DNA from: Rhizopus arrhizus
Taxonomy: Eukaryota; Mucoromycota; Mucoromycetes; Mucorales; Rhizopodaceae
Direction: 5' to 3'
Assembly (NCBI GenBank): GCA_024220505.1
Contig: JAKZZE010000038.1
Span: 62,001 to 126,000, forward strand
DNA: 64,000 nt
The notes under the pieces were generated by a model. It did not search any database. It had not been told where the DNA came from and was given only the letters and a program-made list of their open reading frames with translations. Below, in pieces: positions 14,322-27,986 of this stretch (position 1 is the stretch's first letter; each line of letters opens with the position of its first letter). A program made the position numbers and the translations under genes.

Positions 14322-15619
14322 TCCTAATAAAGAATTATTCTTCTTTTTATACACAATTCATTCACTAATCTTCTATTAACACTTTACATTGGATTTATCA
14401 TATAAATTACAAGAGACTTCAAAAAGGGTAAAAAAAAAAAAAAAAAAAGGGAGAGGAGGGAGAGAAACCAATCGATAATACAATGGAAAAAGAAATTAAA
14501 GAAACTAAATCGTAAAAGAGGGATTTCTTCTAGCATTGAATAGATGAACTATTGGTTCTTTTGATAATTGTATACTCTAGTAAAGACACCTTTTAAACCA
14601 GGCCGTATAGAAAATAAAAAAGAAACCTTTTGATAGGAGAAAAAGAACACTTGTTAACACAGCATAAAATATTTTCTGCTGTTCATGTATTCTTATAACA
14701 AAATTCTCTTTATTTTTCTTATTAAGCACAGCTCACGTTATTAACTTACATATTTGTTTTAATGCTGTATGCTTTCTTGAATAACAATAGTTTTCATTGT
14801 TATTATTATTTTTTGTCTTCGGAATCAAATCTGTTCGGAAACAAGCAAAAAAAAAAAAAAAGGGTTCTATACGTGTGCATATGATACAACATACAATATG
14901 CAGGTATTACTCAGTAGGCTTGGTAACTCTTTATCCCCCTTTTTTTTTACATGAAATATAAAGCACTTTTAAGTAAATTCAAGATATAATAATAATAATA
15001 ATAATGATAAAAAAAAGCTTGATGATTCTTGGAACTATTTTGTTTGATATATAAACATCATATTATTGTACTTGATTTACTATTTATGGACCCCCAGGCT
15101 TTAATTTCTCTTTTACAGTAACAGAAATATGTCTATGAAAATAAAAGTAATGTTCAAAAAATAAAAAGTATTTTAACAACATCTGAAGCAAAAAGTTGCT
15201 TTAAATTGAACGTATGAATGAATGTAAGTTTGTGTGTTTAATGTAAAAAAAAGCATAATTTTTTATATTTTCTTCTTCTTTCTTTAATGTTTTAATTTGT
15301 ACGAAAATCAACCTCTTTTTCTATACAAGAATGTGTGTATAATGACGTTTACGTAACTCTGTCATCATCCGGCAGATCAAGGTACAAATGATATGCCATT
15401 CACTATTTAAACACCGAGAATACAATGGGATAACGGGGAATTATTGATGCATGCCTGTTGATTTTTTTACATATTTATAGAATATGCTTCAATTTATATA
15501 TATTCTCTTTATCTCTTTCTCTCTTTCTCTCTTTCTCTCACACTCACTCTCTCTTACTCTCTCTCTCTCTTTTACTCTTTAGTAACATCACTTAAAGATA
15601 TTTATTAATCAGTTTAGAT
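14322..15619. other. Intergenic DNA with simple repeats
   Basis: About 1.3 kb. It contains A-runs near 14431 and 14848, a short (ATA)n stretch near 14988-15003, and a strong pyrimidine (CTCTTT)n tract at about 15504-15580, just before the next gene's start, where it probably forms the promoter/leader. Confidence 0.5.
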
Positions 15620-16709
15620 ATGCAACCCTATATTCCATCTTATTCCAACTTCTTCTTCCCATCTCAAACACATGCCATCCTGAGACGTGCAACATATCCC
15701 TCCGAAGAGGAAGTATATGGCGTACCTAGCAAAGGAGAGTTTGATGCAGTTGTTGAAGACTATTTATCTCGCCTCAGCCTCAAGAAGAGAGATAAAGCAC
15801 TGATTGACCAAGGACGTTACATTATGATTAGAGAAGTCTTGAAAAATCCCAAAGATACCTCTGTATCCACTGCACAATTTAGATTTTGGGTAAAAAAAAT
15901 GTTTAGTTTCTTTCCTGGCTCTCAGGATGTGATTTATCATGATGGAAAGCCAGTTGCTACAAAAGAAGATATCTATGCTATCCTAGTCGCTGCTCATAGG
16001 GAAGCAAATCATGGTGGTCGAGACAAGACATCTGCCATTGTAAGAATTATAAAATTACATTTTCAAAAAACTAAATACCATCATTCCTTAGGTCAAGTAT
16101 CAATTTTCTTGGATTCCTAAAGAACTTATTGCTAGATTTGTACGATGCTGCCCAACATGTAAAATCCGAAGAAATGGTTGTAACTTTACCAATGATTCTT
16201 CTCCTTCTCCTCCACCTGTTCATTTCAATTATGAGGCAATTTACGGTACTGCCAAATCAGCAGCTGCAGCAGCGGTAGCAAGCTCCAATTTTTACTCAAG
16301 CACACCAACAATTTTGTCAAGTACTGCCGGATTGGAAAGTATTGAATCAACGCCTTCTCCTGCCGAACCACAATCGGCTTACTACAGCTTTCCTTCCAAG
16401 CAACAGCCTATGTTTGGTCCTGGCGGTATCTTTGAGGAACAAATTCATGAAGATACAAACAAATCCCCAGTAATGTACCCTTCAAGCAATAATAATTACT
16501 ATGATTATGCTAAAGAAAATAATCGTCATGAGGGAACAACTTATCTGGATGACATGCTATCTACTTATAAACTAAGCATTGGACCTGAATTACTGAACCC
16601 AAATGATATTCTGGAAAGTATCATGAATGGTTGGACACAGCAAGAGAATGAGAAGGATACTCTCTCTTATGGCCAACAAGAGCAATCAAACAATCTACAA
16701 AACCTGTAG
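15620..16709 (+). CDS. Integrase-type H2C2 zinc-binding domain protein (possible regulator)
   Basis: Two exons, 15620-16039 and 16092-16709, give 345 residues. Residues about 128-175 form an HHCC zinc-binding module: AAHREANHGGRDKT supplies two His, and, after the intron, RCCPTCKIRR supplies two Cys. The linker YQFSWIPKELIARFV fits the family pattern ..H.G..KT...I...Y.W. This is the module that precedes the catalytic core in retroelement integrases. No DDE core, reverse transcriptase or RNase H surrounds it. The rest is low complexity with Ser/Pro/Asn/Gln, like a transcription-factor tail. Inference: a domesticated DNA- or protein-binding regulator. A related fold may be ancestral rather than transposon-derived. 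Confidence 0.75.
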
Positions 16710-17215
16710 ATCACTTTTTTATAAACACCTTCTCCCTCTTTTTCTTCTCTTCCTATTTTTTTTTCTCCTTTTTTGTGCGTGTATAATATTACCCGAATTT
16801 TTTTGTTCATACAACCTTTCTTTTTTTCTCTCTCTCTTTCTTCCTATTTGCTAGAGCAAGTTTTGATTATGAACGAAATACGAACTACAATAATCTATAA
16901 TATATACACTTTTCATATATTAATGACGCACTTTTTGAAAAAGTTTGCGTTATTTTGAATTGAAATATAAGCGCATTTCTAAAATAAATATTCACGCAAA
17001 ATTAATATAAAATTCGTGTATTCTGCAGCGTTAATAATGATAGTGATAACTATATACAAATATAAACACATATATATACATGCGTTTTATCGTTAAATAG
17101 ATTTTCAGAATTATTGAATTTAAGGCAGTGATCACAGATACTTATCCAATCAGCCAGATCAAAAAGACTTGCTGTGGAAGTATATAATTTGTACTTTTCA
17201 TCTTGTTCCTCTTTC

Positions 17216-17265
<50 letters not shown>

Positions 17266-18191
17266 CATCATTTATTTACTTATGTACTCAAGTTGCTTGA
17301 TAAAAGATAAGCTGTAGTTCAATGCTTGGCTTTCAATAGCTTCCTAATTTGTCTATTTGGTATGTTTCCAAGTAGATTCTTGCCCAAGTCAGATATGCAT
17401 ACTTGATATTTTGACATATAAAGCCTATACGGGAGCATACACTCTTGAAAGAATGATCAAATACCCGTTTCTTCCTGTCTTGCTATTTTATCTTCTCTGC
17501 GTTTTTGCATTTTCAACACGCAACAGTTCATTGCTAATGAGTTAGAAGGTAATGGTTGCTTGAAATTGATGACAGTCCTAAAGTTGAAGACTCACTTGAG
17601 CTAAATATATTATTAATACTTTCAACCATTTAATCACACATTTGAGTTTCTTTTTGCTTAGCGTCCTCTATAATAGTTAGATTAACAGGTTTTTGGATCT
17701 TGGTTAAAACTGCCGACTAAATCCATTTATAAAACCTTTATACAGTATAAAAATTAAATGGACCTATATACTTTGATTTTTTTTGCTGTAAACAAGGTTA
17801 AATTATTTTTACATAATATTATACTTAAACACAGCAAATAGTAATCTTTATTAAAACAGTATAATACTTGTCCGGATAACCTATCTTAATTTTTGATATT
17901 GAGGAAGTTATAGTATTTATTAGATCAATCTCAATGAACTTATCCAATTAACTGAAATTTAAATTTTACTTGAAAAAAATCTCTCGACTTTAAAGCTGAT
18001 GGCTTTAATGCATAGATGTCAATACTGCTTTTTATAGACTTCTAAGGTGAATTCAGTTTTTTATGCGTTTGTTCAAAATGCGTATGTGAAACAGTTACAC
18101 AAGCGCGACAATGTTTACTAAAAGTCACTACTCCGATTTTTTTTTGACAAGTTGAACTTTTTTCTTTTCTTTTTTTTTTAAAAAAAAAACC
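16710..18191. other. Intergenic DNA with a 43-base T-run
   Basis: About 1.5 kb without supportable genes. The homopolymer is at about 17220-17262. A 62-codon frame at 17357 has no family features or splice partners. Confidence 0.5.
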
Positions 18192-19409
18192 ATGGCAACA
18201 GAAAAAAAGAGACCAAGAGGATTAAAAAGTAGTGCCAAGGCCAATAAAAAAGCCAAAGTAGAGGAAGCTTCTACCGAGATTCCAGAGAATGCTCAAACCA
18301 TTGTGATCGAAAAGGAAGTGGAAGAAGGTGACGAGCTCGGTGAAGTAGCTGCTCTTTTGGAAAGTGCTATTGAAAAGCTCGGTAATAACAAACTATTTCA
18401 CATGCGTATATGCGTCGGAAAGGGCTTAATGATGTGTGTTTAGAGGAAAACCCTGTGGAAGCTTTGGCTTTACTTCGTGGTACAATTCATGAATCCGATC
18501 AAATCCTTCGTAAATGGGAATCTGAGGAATCTTTACCGGCTTTTTTCTATTATAATTATGGTGTGGCCTTGTATGAATTAGGCCGTTTGATGGAAGATGA
18601 AGAATTTGAGCCTTATTTAGATGCTGCTGAAGAAAGATTGGAGGATGGTTTGGAACAATTAAAGGAAGACGATAAGGAATTATATAGCAAGACCCATCTG
18701 GCTCTTTGTAAAGTCTGGTTTGCAAAGGCTGCTAGTCAGGTGTCCGAGGATGACACTGTATCCGACTTAGCTATACGTGCTTTAGCTGCTGCTGATAAAA
18801 TCGTGGATGAATTGCCATCTAAAGTCGTGATTGAGCTGGCTGATATCGTTCAAAACCATGGCGCTCTATATTCTTCTCTAGAATCTCGTAACAAATTCAT
18901 TACGTGGGCAAAAAAGACACTCGAAAAAATCTTGAAAGGTAGAAAAAAAAAGTTTGATTTTATAAGAAAAAGATTGTTTTTAACAAAAGTGAATAGAGGA
19001 ATCTAAAAATGCTCAAGCTTTATACGCACTTGGTTTATGCGAATTGCAAGTTGCTCACTATTATTTAGATAACTTGAATGAAGAAGAAGAAGAAGAAGAA
19101 AAAACAAAATTAAGTGAGGAAGAAGAGAAGGCATATGCAGCCATTATAGAAAGCAAAAAAAATCTTGAGGCAGCACGTAAAGCATTCTTAGAACAAGATA
19201 AATTGATGCCACAGGTCCTTGCCGATTTAGCAGAAGTTCATTTAAATGAAGCCAACTTAGTTTTGGGCGAAGAAAAACAAAACAAAGTATATGAACAAGC
19301 AATTAATGTCATCAAGGAAGCTCAAAAATTGATTGATGAAAAGAAACTTGACTATGAGTTACCTGAAGGCTTGGTTGCATTCTTGGCTGAATATGAAGAG
19401 GAGCAATAA
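18192..19409 (+). CDS. ETT1: ETT1/Nro1-like (enhancer of translation termination / Ofd1 regulator)
   Basis: Three exons, 18192-18381, 18444-18938 and 18997-19409, give 365 residues in phase. The N-terminus MATEKKRPRGLKSSAKANKK is a basic, nuclear-localisation-type leader. The body is a chain of TPR-like helices: ENPVEALALLRGTIHESDQI, YNYGVALYELGRL, LYALGLCELQVAHYYLDNLN and a final acidic tail. The order and wording match the Ett1/Nro1 family. In fission yeast Nro1 inhibits the prolyl hydroxylase-like Ofd1 and so controls the hypoxic SREBP Sre1; in budding yeast Ett1 affects termination and interacts with the Tpa1 hydroxylase. The first intron (62 bp) is needed to avoid a frame break at about 18382. 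Confidence 0.82.
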
Positions 19410-19515
19410 GGAGGGGTGTATGTAGTCAACGTTAAAAATAAAAAGATATAAATTTGTGTTCACTTCGAATATTGCATTTTTTTCTCACTTCTCTTTTTCG
19501 TACTCCCTAAACAAG

Positions 19516-22340
19516 ATGAATTCGGAAAGAGATCCTCTTTTACAAGATAGAGGAATAGAAGACGACGAAAATAATGAACAAGAAAACAACAGAGGAGGAA
19601 AATTTACTTTTTTGGAAAAGGTGTTATTTGCTTTGACTGCAATATTTTTTATTGTTTTATGTGTCTTTGCAGGACTTTATGCTCGACGTATTTATGACGA
19701 AAAGCCTGGTAAAGCGCCTTCAGATAAACCTTCTCCTCTTCCTGGAAACAACAAGACTGATGTGAGTTTATTTTGTAAGAAAACAAAAGCTAACTTTTCT
19801 TTATAGTCGCTTTGTTTAACTCCTGAATGTGTACTGACAGCCGCTCAAATCTTACAGGTTTTATTGCGCTTAAAACATTTTTAGAATTATATTAATTCTA
19901 AAATATTATAGGATATTGATATGACAGTTGATCCTTGTGATGATTTTTATCAATATACTTGTAAAGTTATATGTTTTTATTCTTACTGTTTTCTAATCAA
20001 TCAAATATACTAGGTAGCAAATGGGAAAGCAATCATAAAATACCCGACGGAAAATCTGCTATTGGATCCTTCTTAATTCTTCGAGACGAAAACAAAGAGG
20101 CACTTCGTGACATTCTTTCTGGCTCCTTTGATGACTTCTATCGTCGTACACACTCTTCTTCAAATCAATTACCCGACCCCGAAAAGCTTGTTGATAAACA
20201 AAACTTTAACAAGGCCAAAAACTTGTATGATTCGTGTAAAAATGAATCTTTGATTGATGCCCGTGGTGCAGAACCTATCTATCCTCTCTTGAAAGAGATT
20301 CGTCGATTATTACCTGCCTCTACAGTCAATTCTGCTCGTGAGTTGACCAAGGCCCTTTCTTACTTAGCAAGGCGAGGTGTTGGTGGTCTCTTTGAGATTG
20401 CAGTTGATGCTGATTTCAAGGATCCTAGTGTGAATTCTTTGCTCATGTATCAATCTGGTTTAACTTTACCTACAAAGGATTACTACAATCAAGATGAAAC
20501 AATCCAAATTCTGTATGAAACTATTTCTGAAACCTTGGATGCTGTGTTTGCTGACAGTGGTAACGAATTTGGTTGGACAAAGTATAGCGCCAATAGCACA
20601 GCTCGCATGATTGTTGATTTTGAAAAAAAGCTGGCCAAGATCAGTAACGCTCCTGAATATTTTCAAGACCCTGAGGGTATCAATAATCCAATGACACTTT
20701 CTGAATTAGCCAAGCTTTCTCCATCAGTTGATTGGGGATTGTATGTCAACTATCTCTTGCCTTCAGCTGCTCCCTATCCAAACCAGATCGTTGTGACCTC
20801 ACCTCACTATATTGGCAACATGAGTGAATTGGTACAAAAAGAATCAAGCCGAGCCGTTCAGGCCTTTCTTACTTGGAAGGCAATTTATGTCTATGCAGAT
20901 GCTTTAAGCGAATCCATTCGGGGGCCCATTCGCAGACTCGAGGCTAAACTGGTTGGTTCTGATCCTAAATCGATTCGTCCCCGCTGGGACACTTGTCTTG
21001 ATGAAGTCAATGACTCGATTGGTTTCTTAGCTGGTCGTTACTATGTATTAGATAAATTCGGTGGTGATGCAAAGAAACATGCAGACGACTTTGTCAATTC
21101 TATTAAAGATATCTTTCTCAAGAGATTGCCCGAACTATCATGGATCGATGATGAAACTCGTGAAAGAGCTGTTGAAAAAGTAGATAAACTGATTCGTAAG
21201 ATTGGCTATCCTGACTCATCACCCAATGTTATGTCTCCTATTTCACTTTTGGAATATTACAGTGACTTGGAGCTGAAAGAGGATGATTATTTTGGTAATT
21301 ATTTAAACTCTCGTCTATGGGCTATTCAAGAAGAGTGGAATCAAGTAGGAAAGGCACCCGAGAAAAAGAAATGGCTTATGAATCCTCAAGAGGTGAATGC
21401 TTACTATAATCCTTCTTTCAATGAGGTAAAAAAAAACCCTATTGTTCATTCAATCCCTTCCCTTTTTTCTCCTTTTTTTTTCTAACTCTTCATTGTTTGA
21501 CGGATCTCCCAAACAGTCCATTTGGAGAGGAGACAGGGAACGTGTCACTGTACACAAAAGAAGGAAGAGGAGAATGAGAAAAGAATTATTTTAACCATTT
21601 GTTTTACTATATAGATTGTGTTCCCTGCTGGTATTCTGCAAAACCCTTTCTTTGGCAGTAATTACCCTGATTACTTGAATTATGGTGGAATCGGTGTTGT
21701 TGTTGGTCACGAATTAACTGTAATATGTGTTTGTATATGTAATTTATATGAAGACTAACTTCTCTTAGCATGGATTTGATAATAATGGCAGGCACTTTGA
21801 TGCAGATGGTAAACTTGTTCAATGGTGGACCAACGAAACCTCTGCCCAATTTGATGAGAAGGCTAGCTGTTTTGTAAAACAATACGGTGACTTTACGATG
21901 GTGGATGAGAACGGAAAAGAGATTCATGTGAATGGCAAACTGACACTGGGAGAAAATCTGGCAGACAATGGTGGATTAAGAGAATCCTATTTGGCATGGA
22001 AACAACAATATGACAGTGATAAGGAGAACAAGAAATACAACAATGTCCTCTTACCTGGCTTGGATGGATTGTCTCCTGAACAGCTTTTCTTTATTAATTT
22101 TGGTCGTGTTTGGTGTAATAAAGCTACACCTGCACAAGCTAAAAAGGGTGTAAGTTGTTTTTCTTGTTTTATATTAAAAATGTATCCTTAATCTTTCTCG
22201 TATAGGTTCTAACGGATGAACACTCTCCTCCTAAATGGCGTGTGAATGGTGCTGTACAAAACTCAGAGCATTTTGCTAAAGTATTCAATTGTCCTGCAGG
22301 AAGTCGTATGAATCCTGCTGATAAATGTGAACTTTGGTAA
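19516..22340 (+). CDS. M13-family zinc metalloprotease (neprilysin/endothelin-converting-enzyme type)
   Basis: Seven exons: 19516-19761, 19807-19857, 19912-19960, 20014-21425, 21615-21719, 21769-22149 and 22206-22340, total 792 residues. It has a short cytosolic head ([13 protein letters not shown]), one membrane segment ([20 protein letters not shown]) and a large lumenal/extracellular domain. Family motifs: [28 protein letters not shown], the zinc site HELTH (split by the intron after HELT), GENLADNGG with the third ligand Glu, and the C-terminal CELW. A type II surface or secretory-pathway oligopeptidase is expected. All catalytic parts are present. The intron 21426-21614 (189 bp) is much longer than its neighbours. 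Confidence 0.95.
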
Positions 22341-23106
22341 ATAAATTGGACTTTTATTAAAACTCAGGAAATTATTTTGCATGTCTGTGTGTTTATTAAA
22401 CAATTAAGAAAAAAAAAAAAAAAAGCAAAAACACAAAAAAGGGAGGAAGGAAGGCAAAGAAAGGGAGAAAGTATAAAAAAAAGTCATTTATAGGGTATTT
22501 AAGGAAAACACATTGTTTTTTAAGGAGCTTACTTCTTTTGCTTGTCAATATAAGTACTTTTTGGTTCCGTAATCCAATGCTCTAAATCATTATAATAATA
22601 ATAAAAATAATACTAACAAAATGTAAAATTTGTAAATAAAGGATGAAATTCAACTCTGTAAATCCAAATATTCAGGAACTGCTTCTGATTAAAATAAAGA
22701 GAAGCGAATCTTGAGAGAGTGTGCACTTCACTGTATAAACAATGAAAAAAAAAGAGGGAATTACAAAGGAGATTTTATTTTATGTATAAGGGGAGGGAGT
22801 GGCATGTTCTAGTAAACAAAATGCTTCTATTCAACAATAAATGCACGTATTTGTATATAAAAGGGTGAAAAGAGGAGAACAATAAACAAAAAAGGGGTAA
22901 TAGCAAAAGCAAGTAATTGTCCCAGATACTTGGAACAAATCTCACAAGTACCTATTTCTCCTTTGTAACATAAAAAAAAGCTTTCAACCCAACCCTTAAA
23001 AAGTTTTTCTTTTTCTCTCTTTGCATTTTTTTCTTCTTCTTTAATAAATAAACCTCTTTTTTTATATTTGTTATTTTTTTTTTCTTTTATATATTTTTAT
23101 TTTGTT
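22341..23106. other. Intergenic AT-rich DNA
   Basis: About 770 bp with an A-run at about 22410-22424 and purine-rich sequence. Nothing coding is recognised; it holds the protease 3' end and the bHLH promoter. Confidence 0.5.
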
Positions 23107-24484
23107 ATGGAAATAGTGAATACAGAAACCTATCATCCATTAAGGCCACAAAAAAGAATCAAACAAGGAGAAAATACTCAGGACAGAATGATGATTGATG
23201 ATAATATGATAGTATGCAACAATAAGGGTACGCTCTTATATGCTATATCAACTCAATGACTAATCAATTAGCTTAGACGTGCCCAGTCTTCCTTCCATAA
23301 AGAGTTTATCGTCTATACCACCGTTAGCTTCTTCTCTGGAAACCTCCGATGATTATATTCGGCATAGGATGTCAGATATGTCAGTCTCTCAACCTCACTT
23401 AAGACAATATGTTTCAGGACCCTCTCCTTTGGAACCAAATTCTCACCAACCAATTTATGAATCATTCTCTCGACGTGGGTCCCTGACGGATCCTGTTGTA
23501 TTCCACAGCACAAGCCGTCGCCCATCTGCTGCAGAAATTTTGCAGTTACCAAATTCAATCGCTCCTAGCCGAAGAGGATCTGCAACTACTGATTACGATT
23601 GTTCTTCTCGCTCACCCTCTCCTACATCAATTTCAAGACAAAGATATCACGATGATGGCATTCCTTATTCGTTAGACAGGCGATATTCCTTAACGAATGG
23701 ATCGAATAGCAACAGTAGTAATAATAGCAGTAGTAAGCATCCACTTCCACTTCCATCAGGCCCGTTCTATGACTCTTTTCAACGAAGACACTCTATTGCA
23801 ACTGCTGAATCATCTTATGGATCTGTATCAAGATATGGAAACAATAATCTCACACCATCGAAAAGCAAAAGTATAAAAGAAAGAATAAAAAAAATCGCTT
23901 TTATTTACATCTATCTTGTAGCATTTACATTTCCCGCAACTATTCCAGAGTCACCCACATATGACACATTTTCTGCACCTCCTAGCCCTCCTCAATCAAC
24001 ATGGATGGGTCGTCAGGAATTTTCAGGCGATAGACAACAGCATGTCACAAGGCGTAAAATGGTAGTGGATGAACAACCTTATATGCCAGTCAGAAGAGCC
24101 TCCATGCCACTTGTGAGTCACTCTTTACCGCATATTTCAGAAGATGCAGAAAAGCCGAGAAAGGAGACACCCTATTCTCGTAGTCCGGCACTTCGAGTAA
24201 GCCATAAGTTGGCTGAACGTAAAAGACGGAAGGAAATGAAGTGTTTATTTGATGAACTTCGTGATTCTTTACCAGTTGAAAAAAATATGAAGACCAGCAA
24301 ATGGGAGATCCTTAGTAAAGGTAAGAAAAGCATTAGTTGATCTTTTTTTTGTTTGTATATTAATATCAAATGTATAGCTGTTGAATATATTTCTTTATTA
24401 AAACGTCGCGATTATGATATGGAAACTGAAATAAATAAATTAAGACGTGAAATTAATATAATTAAACGAGAAAGATCAAGGTAA
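23107..24484 (+). CDS. bHLH transcription factor
   Basis: Four exons: 23107-23227, 23277-23870, 23922-24320 and 24378-24484, 406 residues. The third intron splits the domain. The C-terminal region shows the basic helix SHKLAERKRRKEMKCLFDEL, the loop region with RDSLPVEKNMKTSKWEILSK, and helix 2 AVEYISLLKRRDYDMETEI. His5, Glu9 and Arg13 of the basic part (H, E, R in HKLAERKRR) indicate E-box binding. The long N-terminus is rich in Ser/Pro/Arg with repeated SRRGS, SRRPS and RRHS-type sites, likely PKA/AGC-kinase targets. The 51-bp intron at 23871-23921 is a multiple of three, so retention would insert a hydrophobic segment. Resembles fungal Esc1-like bHLH factors; target genes are unknown. Confidence 0.83.
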
Positions 24485-24712
24485 TCATATTCTATATTTC
24501 ATCTTATTGTTTACTTACATGCAATATAGTTTTGTATCCTCCTAAATTTTAAGTTGTTTTTGCATTTTTTTTTTTTGAATTAAATTTGAAGAACAGACAC
24601 TTACTGTCACATGTACTCTTTTTGTAATCAGGTCAATTTTCCCTTTTTTTTTTTTTATTTTTTATTTCTTTGTGCCTGCGTTGGTGTATTTGTGTGCGAG
24701 TTTCTTTTTAAT

Positions 24713-27700
24713 ATGACTGCAGCTCTCGACGTAAAACTGGTCCTGAAAGATTGTACAGACTACACTGTAAAGCATAGTATAGGTATTATTACAAAAAGAG
24801 CCGCACGCGTTGTCTCTGTTGCCTCCTTGAAGCATTTTTTATTAGCCAAGTACAGCAGTCATTACCACCACTTTTTATCATTTTATAAAACACTCGAGAA
24901 TTTCCTAAGAATAGAAGCTCGCACCTTTAGTCAATATATTGCATGTGGTGAATGGCATGAGTGGAACTACGAGTTGATTATGGTGGAAGATTATTTGAAT
25001 GATTCTCGTTACCTTTATCGATATTTCCCAGAGTTAGTTGAGCAAAAGTCGTCCAATACGCTCTTATTCGTGTGCTTTAGTGAAGAAAACAATTTGGCTT
25101 ATTTCCAAGATATTAATACGAATAAACAGCCAGTAGGAATTAGAAGGGAGTTAACAGATGAATTAATGTGCTTATATCATGTTAGTATTATAAAATAAGA
25201 AAATTCTAATAACAGACCTTTGTATAGAAACTAAGGCCTAAACAATCTATGATTGATGAAAGAAGGTCACTGAAAAATAGAATACAAGCTAAATTGAATC
25301 AAGTTTGGCCTCATTTGGGGTTATCTATTGCTGTATTTGGGTAACATCGAGAGAAAATGCTAAAAAGCCTACTCATTGAACAACATAAATACGTAGATCG
25401 TCGGCAAATGAGTTGGCCTTAAAAGATGCGGATCTTGATTTATGCATTGTTGTACCAGAAGCAGTCTATGAACAAGATTTGAGAAAATATAAACATCAAT
25501 TGAATCAATTGCATGGAACGGTGTATAACATGCAAGATATAGCTAATATGTTGATTGACATGGGCATGAAAAAAGTGGAGCCTATCTGTAGTGCAACAGT
25601 ACCAATTTGTAAATTCATGGACCCTGTAACTCAACTCCACTGTGATATCAATACAAACAATGTTTTGGGTATTGAAAATACAAAGCTTATTCATCAATAT
25701 ATCAAAATGGATACCCGTGTGGCTCCTTTTTTATTTGCTATCAAGCATTTTATCAAGCAAAAGGACATAAACAATAGTACGCGTTATTGGCATTGCAATT
25801 TTTTTTTACAAGTTTATTAATAACTAATTTAATGTAGCTACTGGTGGTACATTAAGTAGTTATGCTTATATTATCATGGCGTTGCACTTTTTGATGGTTC
25901 ATTATACTGGACCGGTCATACCCAGTTTACAAAAGCTATCTGTTCCGTGTGTATACAAAAAATGCAATTCGAAAACAGCACGCCCTTCACTTGTCTTTCA
26001 TGATAAACGTATCATGGAATGTACCACGCTTTTTCATGATTGTGTTGCGATTGAAAATCTCATAACAAATGAGTTTACTCCTCCGAAATCAAGTACGTCC
26101 ACTACTCCTACAGTTTGGAAAAGCTCAAATTTCTTTCTGGTTGGTAGTCTCTTGATCGACTTCTTTCATTATTATTCACAACCTGAAAACTTGCGCGTCT
26201 CCATCATCTCGGGTGAGAAAATGTTAACTTCTTATCCTCTCAAGAGTCATGATCGAGATATTATAATCCAAGATCCCTTTTTGATTACAAAAAATGTCGC
26301 GTATGTTTCTTTCTTTTTCTATTTTTATGTTTTAACCTCCTTGTAGAAAAACTTGCAGTTCTATTGGTCTTGACATTATTATGAAAGAATTCACAAGAGC
26401 AGCCAAGTTATTGGAGGAAGGTTATTCTTTTGAATACGTGTGTGATCAAAGTCTTAATTTGCCTAGACCTATCGATAAGAGGACAATCGATTATAAGCGT
26501 AAATTATCAAACGGACATCGCAAAAAAAGAGGAAATGCGCGACGCATGGGAAATATACATTTGCTAGATGCTGCAGCTGACGAGCTTAAGCCAACCGCTA
26601 ATGATTCGATTCAAGTCAACATCACTAATGAAACAAGTGATGTCCAAGGCTTGGCAAGGCTTTTCTCTTCTGATAACGAAAATCAATTGGAAAGTATACC
26701 ATCATTATCCACTGTACCCTCAAATAGCCTTCCTTTACCTATCATCAAGGAAGATAAACACAGTATTACTGATCATGTATTAGTTATTCCTCATGAGGAA
26801 AATCATCCGCCTTTAAAAGAAACAATTTCTTTCCGTCTTCCTGAGTCAAAAACTTCAATGACAGCTACTACAGCTATAAATTCTGATCCAATGACAACCA
26901 CCACATCCACTTTCAATCAAAGAAAATCTGTCAAAAAGACTCAAAATAGAGTAACAGAAAACCTCAAGCAAGTAAAACAATCAGAAAAAGAGAAGGCCCT
27001 TTTAAATCCGACAACAGATGAAGAAAAGAGTAAGAACCGAATGGTGACCAAACTGGTTAAAAAATTGCTGGCGGTCAAAGGCGTGCGTGGCATTCATGCT
27101 TTGGATATAGTACAGGAGATTGGGATCACAAAGGATATTGTACCTAATATCATGTATGTCGTTTCTCAATTGCTTTCCGTCAAACGTTGCTTAGTAGAAA
27201 ATGCTGAACTATATGGACAGGATGAGAAAGAATATGATGGTGAATGGTGCGAGGACAGAAAGGTTGGTGAAGAGGATGGTGAAGAGGATGATGATGAAGA
27301 AGAAAAGAAAAGATGTGTTGAATATACATTTCAGGCTTTATTTAAACAGGCGGACGATTCTGTGGAACAGTTGTCTATTGAACAAACTGTACCTAAATTA
27401 GAGCATATTACTATTCCAAAAGTAAAGAAAGCTGTATCTAAGACAGAGCATGGTGTTCTCAAGAAAAAACATGATATGACTTTCAAAGTATTCCAGCCAG
27501 GAAAAACTCAAGGAGACAAACCAAATAAGGAGGAAGATCCCATGCAAGAATGTTATATTGGATATTGTACAGTTGTTGATAGTTCAGAAGAAAAGCAACA
27601 TGTTAATAAAGCAGTAAAGCAAGAAGACGAGGAAGGATACGAACAAACCAAAACATTAAAATTCAATAAACAACCTAGTCAAGTTATGCACAATAATCAA

Positions 27701-27952
27701 TACGAAGAAAGGATTGTCATTCAACTTTATGTACTTAATGTACCACCTGAAGTCGAGTCATATCGAATATTCAGTTGTTTGCAATGGCATGGCAAAATTG
27801 ACGTTGCTGAACCAGTTGGCATCAATAATAGCGGAAAAAGATCAACAACGTGGAAGATTCATTTGAATACTCAAAAAAAAATATTTCATTTATACAAAAT
27901 CAAATGGAATTCAAGGATTTTGTCTCTGTTATTCAGATCATATAAAACACTA

Positions 27953-27986
<34 letters not shown>

